Shown here: positions 20,296 through 26,871 of the stretch, in pieces
Layout: each line of letters begins with the position of its first letter
Position numbering within the stretch: position 1 is the first letter of the stretch
NCBI GenBank assembly: GCA_025355505.1
Contig: JANXZM010000105.1
Coordinates: forward strand, 1-53,709
Source of the DNA: Acidobacteriaceae bacterium
Lineage (GTDB): Bacteria; Acidobacteriota; Terriglobia; Terriglobales; Acidobacteriaceae
Direction: 5' to 3'
DNA length: 53,709 nt
Position numbers and translations under genes: made by a program
Notes under the pieces: model-generated
The model's input: the letters and a program-made list of their open reading frames with translations, nothing else
Database searches by the model: none
Told to the model about the DNA's origin: nothing

Positions 20296-20435
20296 TCACA
20301 CATGAATAGCAGGAAATGCACCGCCAGTTCACTGTACCGCTTCAGTGCGCAGGTCGGTGACAGGCATAGCAGACCTGTGTGATGTCGGCGGGACGGGTGA
20401 TTCCGATCACCCGATGACCCGATGCTCTGGTGACT

Positions 20436-20449
20436 TCTGCTACCATTTC
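20436..20449 (+). promoter_or_regulatory. TCTGCTACCATTTC motif, candidate extended -10 (kdsD)
   Basis: Second copy of the 14-mer seen at 18123. TACCAT (20441-20446) lies 9 nt before the kdsD ATG, so transcription would begin almost at the start codon. kdsD has no Shine-Dalgarno, consistent with a leaderless message. Confidence 0.45.
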
Positions 20450-20455
20450 TCCTTC

Positions 20456-21475
20456 ATGAAACACATCGGCGAAAACGTGGTGCGGATTGAGGCTGAGGCG
20501 TTGCGGGCGCTGGCGGACAGGCTGGCTGGCGTCATGGCCGCGGATTTCGACCGGGCGCTTGAACTGATGTTGGGCTGCCGAGGCCGGGTGGTGGTTACTG
20601 GGATGGGAAAGAGCGGTCTCATCGCTCGCAAGATCGCGGCTACGTTGAGTTCGACCGGGTCGCCGGCGCTCTATTTGCATCCGGTGGAGGCGCTGCATGG
20701 CGACCTGGGGATGATCGTGCGCGGCGATGTGGTGCTGGCGCTTTCGGCTAGCGGCGAGACGGAGGAGATTTTGCAGTTGATGGCTACGCTCAAACGGCTG
20801 CAGGTGCCGCTGATCAGCATGACTTGCGACGACATTGCGGAAACCCCCGCGGACAAGAGTGTCCGCGCCACACGGGCTTCTACTCTGGCGGCTGCTGCTG
20901 ATGTGGCTTTGGACTGCTCGATTTCCGTGGAAGCTTGCTCGCTGGGGCTTGCTCCTACGGCTTCGACCACAACCATGCTAGCTCTGGGCGATGCGCTGGC
21001 GGTGGCGCTTTCGGAAAAACGCGGGTTCAAGGAAGAAGATTTTGCCAACCTGCATCCTGGTGGAAAGCTGGGCAAACGGCTGGCGCGGGTCGAATCGTTG
21101 ATGCACTCGGGAGACGCGGTTCCGCGAGTGACGGCGCAGACAAAGATGCCCGAAGTGATTTACGAAATGTCACGCAAGAAGTTGGGAATGACGACTGTGG
21201 TCGAGGGCGAACGTTTGCTGGGGGTGATCAGCGACGGCGATCTGCGGCGGTTGCTGGAGCAACGCGGCAAAGACACGCTCGACCTGATGGCGCAGGATTG
21301 CATGACGCGATCGCCGAAAACGATCGGCGCGCAGGAGTTTGCAGCCACCGCGCTGGCGCGTATGGAAGAAATGAAGATTACTTCGCTGGTCGTCGTGGAC
21401 AGCGTCGCGGACAACCCTCCGCGCTTGCTGGGGATTGTGCATCTGCACGATTTGTGGGGAACGGAGATGGTGTAG
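20456..21475 (+). CDS. kdsD: Arabinose-5-phosphate isomerase (KdsD/KpsF family)
   Basis: Interconverts ribulose 5-phosphate and arabinose 5-phosphate, feeding KdsA. 339 residues: a SIS sugar-isomerase domain (about 25-190; VVVTGMGKSG, STGSPALYLHPVEALHGDLG, ALSASGETEE) and two C-terminal CBS domains (about 215-335). The start is ATG 20456, as in relatives. Residues 128-141 (AETPADKSVRATRA) have no counterpart in typical KdsD, where a Thr-Gly-rich turn leads straight to STLA. They are encoded by a palindromic repeat (20849-20877) inserted in frame. The catalytic region after it (EACSLGLAPTASTT) is intact, so the enzyme is probably functional. Confidence 0.95.
   Translation: MKHIGENVVRIEAEALRALADRLAGVMAADFDRALELMLGCRGRVVVTGMGKSGLIARKIAATLSSTGSPALYLHPVEALHGDLGMIVRGDVVLALSASGETEEILQLMATLKRLQVPLISMTCDDIAETPADKSVRATRASTLAAAADVALDCSISVEACSLGLAPTASTTTMLALGDALAVALSEKRGFKEEDFANLHPGGKLGKRLARVESLMHSGDAVPRVTAQTKMPEVIYEMSRKKLGMTTVVEGERLLGVISDGDLRRLLEQRGKDTLDLMAQDCMTRSPKTIGAQEFAATALARMEEMKITSLVVVDSVADNPPRLLGIVHLHDLWGTEMV
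20849..20877 (+). repeat. GCGGACA palindromic repeat, copy A (inside kdsD)
   Basis: A 29-bp unit with a 7-bp stem (GCGGACA/TGTCCGC), a 4-nt loop and the tail GCCACACGGGC. It differs from copy B at 22868 at only two positions and lies within the kdsD reading frame. Confidence 0.9.
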
Positions 21476-21539
21476 CGGCGTTCGCGACTACGGGTGAGCT
21501 TTGCTCGCCTGCCCGGACCTGCATGATTCCGGGAAGATT

Positions 21540-22280
21540 CTAGCGGGAGACCTTAACCTTCGGGGCATGAAATGCATCGGGAAACGTAAAGGTGACCAAC
21601 GTTCCTTCCCGTACATTGCCGACCAGCGCGGGGCGGAAGCAGGCAATGCAGGTGCCACCGGCGTGGCGAACGCTGGGATAGACAGCTCCGGCTGAGCCTT
21701 GATCGAGCAGGCGGCGGGCGAGTTGCTGGGACGCGCGATAGCTGCCGGGCAAGAGGTATTTTTCGTAATCGGAGTCGCCGCGCTGATCGCCATCTTGAAG
21801 ACCTTGGTTACGCAGATCGTGGAACTCGGCGCGAAAGTCAGCCAGGTATTCGCGGTAATCGACGGTTTCTTCTTCCTGCCAATGCACCTCGCGCAACCCC
21901 TCGCCATAGTGGAAGGCAACCTCGGCTTGCGCGGTCTTCAGTGAGAAGCCGGCATACCAGGCTCCACGGTCGGCTCCGCTGAAGCGGCTGCCTTCAGGCC
22001 GGGCGTGCGTGAAAGCGGCGTTGACGATGTGATAGTGGGGCACTCCGAAAACCAATTCGTGCACGGTGATTCCGGGGAGGAGGTTGGCCTCACCGGCGAG
22101 CCGCCCGTTGGTGGCGTCGTCGAGCTGAAACAGATGGTCCATTTGCGCCGGTGGAAGTCCGAGCCGCGATAACACGCTCTCGCCGTCCTCATAGAACTTA
22201 TTGGGAATGAGGCGGTGCGTATCGTCCTGCGAAATGGGCGTGGTTTTGGGGAGCACGTTAGCTCGCACGCTCGCGGGCAC
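21540..22280 (-). CDS. RES-domain toxin of a RES/Xre toxin-antitoxin pair
   Basis: 246 residues. The RES triad can be placed at Arg99 (GSRFSGADRG), Glu120 (AQAEVAFHYG) and Ser203 (AVYPSVRHAG). Characterised RES toxins break down NAD+ in the cytosol and arrest growth. The domain spans about 60-225. The GTG start at 22280-22278 overlaps the antitoxin stop by one base (TAGTG), so translation is coupled. The antitoxin gene lies directly upstream, the usual antitoxin-first order. The N-terminal ~60 residues are less typical. Family membership is strong; NADase activity is inferred. Confidence 0.88.
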   Translation of the reverse strand: MPASVRANVLPKTTPISQDDTHRLIPNKFYEDGESVLSRLGLPPAQMDHLFQLDDATNGRLAGEANLLPGITVHELVFGVPHYHIVNAAFTHARPEGSRFSGADRGAWYAGFSLKTAQAEVAFHYGEGLREVHWQEEETVDYREYLADFRAEFHDLRNQGLQDGDQRGDSDYEKYLLPGSYRASQQLARRLLDQGSAGAVYPSVRHAGGTCIACFRPALVGNVREGTLVTFTFPDAFHAPKVKVSR

Positions 22281-22765
22281 TAGAGGCCGCCGCGACGTGC
22301 ATCCAGCAGTTGGCGAACGCGCAGCAAGGAGGGCACTCCGCCCTTTCGCATGTAGGCCAGCGGCGTCTGACCGCCGAAAATGGGATTTGAGTTCGGCAAC
22401 TGCACCCAGGCGTCGGCGAGCTTGGCGCTGTAGAGGATATTGAGGGCCTTAAAAATGCCTACCAGCAGGGATAGGCGTGTGAGTTTGTCCTGGTCTAAAG
22501 TTTTGATGTCCAAAGTCTTGGCATCCGACGTTTTGGTGGTGCTGCGTTTGAGCTGATAGAACGAGCCGTTGGAGATGCCGCCCATCAAGCCGCGAGCGTC
22601 TTCGTCGCGTAGCTTCCAGTGGGACGTCAGGCGGAAAAACGCGCGGATGGCGACCGGGCTGAGCTTTTCCTGCACCGCCCGGCTGGAGAGGTCGGCGGGC
22701 TGATCCCAGGCTACGCCGTGAAGGTGGACTACGTTGGAGGAGCCAAGAACGATATTTCCAAACAT
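22280..22765 (-). CDS. Xre/MbcA/ParS-type antitoxin (DUF2384 domain)
   Basis: 161 residues from ATG 22765. The middle resembles the Xre-like HTH of these antitoxins. The C-terminus (PNSNPIFGGQTPLAYMRKGG, then a short helix to the end) is the MbcA/ParS/Xre toxin-binding domain that plugs the RES active site. Between them KTSDAKTLDIKTLDQDK is unusually repetitive (ATTTTGG-like TTTGGxxTC units in the DNA). A start six codons upstream (22783) is possible, but that ATG overlaps the -10 box, so the downstream ATG is preferred, on a leaderless message. Such antitoxins usually repress their own promoter. Confidence 0.85.
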   Translation of the reverse strand: MFGNIVLGSSNVVHLHGVAWDQPADLSSRAVQEKLSPVAIRAFFRLTSHWKLRDEDARGLMGGISNGSFYQLKRSTTKTSDAKTLDIKTLDQDKLTRLSLLVGIFKALNILYSAKLADAWVQLPNSNPIFGGQTPLAYMRKGGVPSLLRVRQLLDARRGGL

Positions 22766-22771
22766 GACAAT

Positions 22772-22800
22772 ATTATTATACATATTTGGAGTTACGTCAA
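22772..22800 (-). promoter_or_regulatory. Promoter of the antitoxin-toxin operon, leaderless layout
   Basis: On the minus strand TTGACG (22800-22795), a 17-nt spacer and AATAAT (22777-22772) precede the ATG at 22765 by 6 nt, so the predicted first transcribed base is the A of the ATG. An overlapping TATAAT (22780-22775) gives a 14-nt spacer and is less likely. Confidence 0.6.
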
Positions 22801-22867
22801 GGGGGACGTGGAATGCGGAAAAACGGCGGGAGAGTATCGGGGTCTGGAGTTTGCCGGCAAAGTTTTT

Positions 22868-22896
22868 GCGGACAGGAGTGTCCGCGCCACACGAGC
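22868..22896 (+). repeat. GCGGACA palindromic repeat, copy B (intergenic)
   Basis: GCGGACAGGAGTGTCCGC plus the tail GCCACACGAGC, 27 of 29 bases identical to the copy inside kdsD. It sits 68 bp beyond the antitoxin -35 box and ends 1 bp from the stop codon of the Sel1 remnant. Confidence 0.9.
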
Positions 22897-22897
22897 G

Positions 22898-23137
22898 CTA
22901 GTGGCAGAAGCGCTGTAGTTTCGACGGAGGCGGGGTAGGGAAGTCGTCGAACTCTTTGTCCCATCCGGAGCATCCGCGAGCCGTGGCCGCGATCGGATAA
23001 CCGGCGTCGGCCGCAATGCTGAACCCGACGTAGGCAGTGAAGCGATCCGGTGCGATGCCGCGGCCGTCTTGCAGCGTTCTGGCGTAGAAATATTGCGTTT
23101 GGGGCAGACCCTGATCGACGCCAATCTTTACGAAAGT
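22898..23137 (-). pseudogene. Sel1-repeat protein remnant
   Basis: The minus strand encodes about 79 residues containing TQYFYARTLQDGRGIAPDRF followed by AYVGFSIAADAGYPIAA. This fits the Sel1 consensus (AxYxLGxxYxxGxGVxxDxxxAxxWxxxAAxxG). A stop codon (23140-23138) lies directly upstream and there is no ATG, GTG or TTG start at the head, so the N-terminus is gone. The C-terminal end WDKEFDDFPTPPPSKLQRFC is intact up to a TAG. It is a leftover of a secreted or scaffold Sel1/TPR-like gene, now wedged between the toxin-antitoxin operon and the methyltransferase gene. Confidence 0.6.
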
Positions 23138-23186
23138 TCAACGGGGCTACACTTACGACTGCGGTGTAGAGGGTGAGGAGGCAGAA

Positions 23187-23795
23187 GTGGCAATTTCAGA
23201 AACACTTCATGTGGCCCAAAGAGCGGCGTTCTACGCGGTCATCGTTTGCTGGTGGGTATTTGGACTGACATTCTGGCTGAGGAAACGTCCGCCCCGAGCC
23301 CGCGAGGCGAAACGCGATTGGACTTCGCTGATGGGATTGTCGCTGCAAGCCGTCGCCTACTTCTGCGTCTGGTTTCATCCCTTGCAGCGGAGAGAGTTTT
23401 CGCCGGTTGCGTCCGGGGCGCAAGTGGTGCAATGGGGACTGGCGGCGCTGACCGTGGCCATCGCAGTCGCTTCGGTGTGGTTGGTAAACGTCGCCGCGCG
23501 CCGTTTGGGGAAGCAATGGGCTCTGGCGGCGCGCCTGGTGGAGGGCCACACGCTCATCCAGGAAGGACCTTACCGCTTCGTCAGAAATCCCATCTACACG
23601 GGCATGTTTGGAATGCTGCTGGCTACCGGACTGGCTGCGGCTCAGTGGATCCAGTTGCTGGTTGCGATCGTCCTGTTTATTGCCGGGACTTACATCCGCA
23701 TTCGCAGTGAAGAGCGGCTGCTGCGTGAGGCCTTTGGCACCGAGTTCGAAGCGTATGCGCGAAAGGTGCCGGCGTTGATTCCGGGAATTTATTGA
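23187..23795 (+). CDS. Isoprenylcysteine carboxyl methyltransferase-like membrane protein
   Basis: 202 residues, with about four or five membrane helices. The C-terminal half holds the ICMT/PEMT signature: EGPYRFVRNPIYTGMFG (about 127-143) and, after the last membrane segment, EERLLREAFGTEFEAYARKV (about 172-191), which together bind SAM at the membrane surface. Bacterial members methylate lipids or other small membrane substrates; this one's substrate is unknown. The GTG start at 23187 follows GAGGAGG. It is convergent with the aminotransferase gene. Confidence 0.85.
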   Translation: MAISETLHVAQRAAFYAVIVCWWVFGLTFWLRKRPPRAREAKRDWTSLMGLSLQAVAYFCVWFHPLQRREFSPVASGAQVVQWGLAALTVAIAVASVWLVNVAARRLGKQWALAARLVEGHTLIQEGPYRFVRNPIYTGMFGMLLATGLAAAQWIQLLVAIVLFIAGTYIRIRSEERLLREAFGTEFEAYARKVPALIPGIY

Positions 23796-23834
23796 GCCTG
23801 GACGGGTGGGAACGCCGGTTGCTCCACATGCATT

Positions 23835-25043
23835 TTAGCGGTAGCGCTCGCGCATAAAATCGCCAATCGCCGAGTAAGCGGCGGTCAGCGTCTTTTCGTC
23901 GGGCAGGAAAACGATGCGGAAATGTTTCGTCCCGGGACGCTGGCCGAAACCGGAGCCGTGCACGACTGTCACATACTTCTGGCGAATGAGTTCGGTGACG
24001 AAGACTTCGTCGCCTTCCGGGATATCGATGCGCGGGTAGGCGTAGAAAGCCCCGCGCGGCGCCACACAACTGACGCGCGAAGTTTCGGCGCACCACTTCA
24101 TGGTCAGATCGCGGCGACTGCGCAGCTTGCGCTTGACTTCGACGAGGTGATCCTGCGGGCCTTCGAGCGCAGGCTCGATGGCGTACTGCTCGGGATGGTT
24201 GGCGCACAGGCGCGCACGCAACAGCTTATTCACGCCTTCGAGATAGGGTTTGATGACGGAAGCTTCGCCGCTGGCAATGCCCCATCCGATCCGCCATCCT
24301 GGGGCGAGGTAGTTCTTGGATAGTCCGCCGAAAGTAATGACGGGCACATCGGGCGCGACCGAGGCCATGGCAACATGCGGGTCGTTGTCGATGATCAGCT
24401 TGTCGTAGATCTCATCGGCAAAGATGATCAGGTTGTGGCGGCGCGCGAGTTCGGCGATCTGCTCGAGCGTCTTTCGTGTAGAGACCGAGCCGGTAGGGTT
24501 GTTGGGATTGATCAGCACAATGCCGCGCGTCCGCGGCGTGATTTTTTTCTTGATGTCGTCGAGATCGGGCTGCCAGCCGTCTTCTTCGTTCAGATAATAG
24601 GCGTTCAGTCCGATTTCGATTTTTGCCAGAACCGCGGAATAGAGCGGATAGTCGGGGCAGGGGGTGAGCAGATTGTCGCCCGGATTGAGCAGCGCGGTGA
24701 GGCAGATGTCCACCGTCTCGCTGACGCCGGAGGTGATGAATACATCCTGAATGTTGGTGATGCCCTTGCGCGCCGCCTCGCCACGAATCGCGTGAATCGC
24801 CGGGGGGATGCCTGAAGAACTCGAATATCCATTCTTGCCGTCGCGCATGGCCTGATAGACGGCCTCAATCATGTGGGCGGGTGTCTGGAAGTCAAAGTTG
24901 AGTGGGTCGCCGATGTTGAGCGGCAGAATTTTGTGTCCCTGGCGAGCGACCTCGTCGGCGATGCAGGCCAGGTCGCGAATGGCGTACCGGACGTTTTCGA
25001 GGCGAGTGGCAGGGGCAATCTCGCGGAGTTGAGTCACAGGCAT
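23835..25043 (-). CDS. PLP-dependent class I/II aminotransferase (AlaA-like)
   Basis: 402 residues with a complete fold-type I aminotransferase layout: substrate-loop LPLNIGDPLNFDF, the NPNNPTGS motif, DEIYDKL, the PLP Lys in GGLSKNYLAPGWRIGW, and the C-terminal Arg that binds the substrate carboxylate in KHFRIVFLP. It most resembles AlaA-type alanine/glutamate-pyruvate transaminases, but the substrate cannot be fixed from sequence. The start is ATG 25043, with TTGGAG upstream, rather than the ATG 18 bp earlier, which has none. It lies downstream of the aldehyde dehydrogenase, separated by a strong hairpin. Confidence 0.92.
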   Translation of the reverse strand: MPVTQLREIAPATRLENVRYAIRDLACIADEVARQGHKILPLNIGDPLNFDFQTPAHMIEAVYQAMRDGKNGYSSSSGIPPAIHAIRGEAARKGITNIQDVFITSGVSETVDICLTALLNPGDNLLTPCPDYPLYSAVLAKIEIGLNAYYLNEEDGWQPDLDDIKKKITPRTRGIVLINPNNPTGSVSTRKTLEQIAELARRHNLIIFADEIYDKLIIDNDPHVAMASVAPDVPVITFGGLSKNYLAPGWRIGWGIASGEASVIKPYLEGVNKLLRARLCANHPEQYAIEPALEGPQDHLVEVKRKLRSRRDLTMKWCAETSRVSCVAPRGAFYAYPRIDIPEGDEVFVTELIRQKYVTVVHGSGFGQRPGTKHFRIVFLPDEKTLTAAYSAIGDFMRERYR

Positions 25044-25060
25044 TGAGCACTCCAAAAACA

Positions 25061-25133
25061 TTTAACCGCAGAGAACGCGGAGTACGCAAAAGAAATGAAA
25101 AACTTCGCGCTCTCCGCGTCCTCTGCGGTTAAA
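25061..25133. repeat. Long inverted repeat (AACCGCAGAG type), probable terminator on the minus strand
   Basis: The left arm TTTAACCGCAGAG (25061-25073) plus CGCGGAG (25076-25082) pairs with CTCCGCG (25112-25118) plus CTCTGCGGTTAAA (25121-25133): 20 bp with a single 2-nt internal mismatch. Read on the minus strand it is followed by TGTTTTT, so it could end the dehydrogenase transcript 7 bp past its stop codon. Confidence 0.85.
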
Positions 25134-25139
25134 ACATTT

Positions 25140-26678
25140 TTACTCCGGCCGGTCGATCTGCGCTTTTTGCAGGGTGTCGGAGTAATCGATGTAGACGGAT
25201 TTCCATTCGGTGTAGAAGTCAATTGCGCCGATGCCGCCTTCGCGGTGTCCGTTGCCGGTGGCCTTGGTGCCGCCGAAGGGAAGGTGAACTTCGGCGCCGA
25301 TGGTTGGGGCGTTGATGTAGGTGATACCGGCCTCGAGATCGCGGACGGCGGCGAACGCCTTGTTCACGTCCTTCGTGTACAGAGACGACGATAGCCCGTA
25401 CTCGATGTTGTTGGCGATGGCGATGGCATCTTCGAGGTCATCGCAAGGAATGATGGAAACCACCGGTCCGAAGATTTCTTCCTGCGCGATGCGCATCTTG
25501 GGATCGACGTCGATGAACACGGTGGGCTCAAGGAACCAGCCATGCTGGTAGTCGCCTTTGTCGAGCCGATTGCCGCCGGTGACAAGTTTTGCGCCTTCGG
25601 ATCTGCCGATTTCGATGTAGCTCAGGTCGGTCTTGAGTTGGCTCTCGTTTACCGCCGGGCCCATCTCGACGGTCTCGTCGAGGCCGTTGCCGACTTTGAT
25701 TTTTTTCGCGCGAGCGACGAAGTGTTCGACGAACTCGCGGTAAACGCCTTTCTGCACAATGATGCGGCTGGTGGCGGTGCAGCGCTGTCCGGTGGTGCCG
25801 AACGCGCCCCAGAGTCCGCCTTCGACGGCGAGTTCAAGGTTGGCATCGTCGAGCACGATCATCGGGTTCTTGCCGCCGAGTTCGAGCGAGCAGTGCTTGA
25901 AGCTCTTGGCCGCCGTGGTCCCCACGATTCTGCCGACCGCCGAAGAGCCGGTGAGCGAGATGGCGCGAACTCCCGGGTGCTCGGTGAGCGGCGTGCCAAC
26001 TTCAGTGCCGAAGCCGGTCACGATGTTGATGACGCCTTTGGGGATGCCGGCATCGGTGAGCGCCTGAACAAGATTGAAAGTGGAGAGCGGAGTGTCTTGC
26101 GCGGGCTTGATCACGCAGGTGTTGCCGCAGACTACCGCGGGCAGCAGCTTCCACGAAGAAATTGCCATGGGAAAATTCCACGGCGTGATCATGCCGCAGA
26201 CGCCGATCGGCTGGCGGATGGCCATGGCGAACTTGTTAGGCAGTTCCGACGGCACGGTGGGGCCGAAGAGACGACGGCCTTCGCCGGCGTTGTAGTAGGC
26301 GGCGTCGATGGCTTCCTGCACATCGCCGCGGGTTTCTTTCAGCACCTTGCCCATTTCGCGGGTCATTTCGCGGGCATGGTCTTCTTTGCGTTCAATGAGG
26401 ATCTCGGCGGCGCGGAAGACCATCTCGGCACGGCGGGGCGCGGGCACCAGACGCCATTTGGCAAACGCGCGCTTGGCCGCATCCACGGCCAGGTCCACAT
26501 CGGCCTTATTGGAGCGCTGGAAGATGGCGACGACATCGCGCGTGTCGGCGGGATTGCGGTCTTCGAAAGTCTGTCCGCCGGCGGATTCGACCCATTCGCC
26601 GTCAATGAAATTCTTGAAAACCTTAGTTTTGGTCGCGCCGCCCGCAATCGCCGGGCCGGTCAGGGTATCGGTCGCCAT
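25140..26678 (-). CDS. NAD(P)-dependent aldehyde dehydrogenase
   Basis: Oxidises an aldehyde to the acid. 512 residues, normal for the superfamily. Key residues are present: [16 protein letters not shown] (cofactor region), Glu266 in LELGGKN and the nucleophile Cys300 in GQRCTATSR, with the usual 34-residue spacing. The C-terminal [14 protein letters not shown] is also typical. It could act on semialdehydes (2-oxoglutarate semialdehyde, piperideine-6-carboxylate or similar); sequence alone does not decide. The start at ATG 26678 follows AGGAGG. It is divergent from the kinase gene, with 193 bp between starts. Confidence 0.94.
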   Translation of the reverse strand: MATDTLTGPAIAGGATKTKVFKNFIDGEWVESAGGQTFEDRNPADTRDVVAIFQRSNKADVDLAVDAAKRAFAKWRLVPAPRRAEMVFRAAEILIERKEDHAREMTREMGKVLKETRGDVQEAIDAAYYNAGEGRRLFGPTVPSELPNKFAMAIRQPIGVCGMITPWNFPMAISSWKLLPAVVCGNTCVIKPAQDTPLSTFNLVQALTDAGIPKGVINIVTGFGTEVGTPLTEHPGVRAISLTGSSAVGRIVGTTAAKSFKHCSLELGGKNPMIVLDDANLELAVEGGLWGAFGTTGQRCTATSRIIVQKGVYREFVEHFVARAKKIKVGNGLDETVEMGPAVNESQLKTDLSYIEIGRSEGAKLVTGGNRLDKGDYQHGWFLEPTVFIDVDPKMRIAQEEIFGPVVSIIPCDDLEDAIAIANNIEYGLSSSLYTKDVNKAFAAVRDLEAGITYINAPTIGAEVHLPFGGTKATGNGHREGGIGAIDFYTEWKSVYIDYSDTLQKAQIDRPE

Positions 26679-26854
26679 AGAAGCCTCCTGGGAATAGTGC
26701 AGAACTTCCATGCTAACAACCGGGGTGAATACGGGCAAGCGAGGGTCAATGTCGGTGAGCGGAGTATGTGCTCGCGCGACTGGAATACTTCCGGATTGCG
26801 GCCAAACCGTCCAAGAATCGCAATCGCCGGATGGGTTGCAACGGGTGGCGCAGG

Positions 26855-26860
26855 TATAAT
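26855..26860 (+). promoter_or_regulatory. TATAAT box 11 nt before the kinase start
   Basis: A perfect TATAAT (26855-26860) lies 11 nt before the ATG at 26872, predicting a 5' leader of only about 5 nt. The sequence between lacks a ribosome site. Confidence 0.5.
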
Positions 26861-26871
26861 TGCCCGCACGG

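Noticed and set aside
22792-23141. Two overlapping minus-strand open frames
   Set aside because: The third minus-strand frame carries the Sel1 motif; the other two are its shadows.
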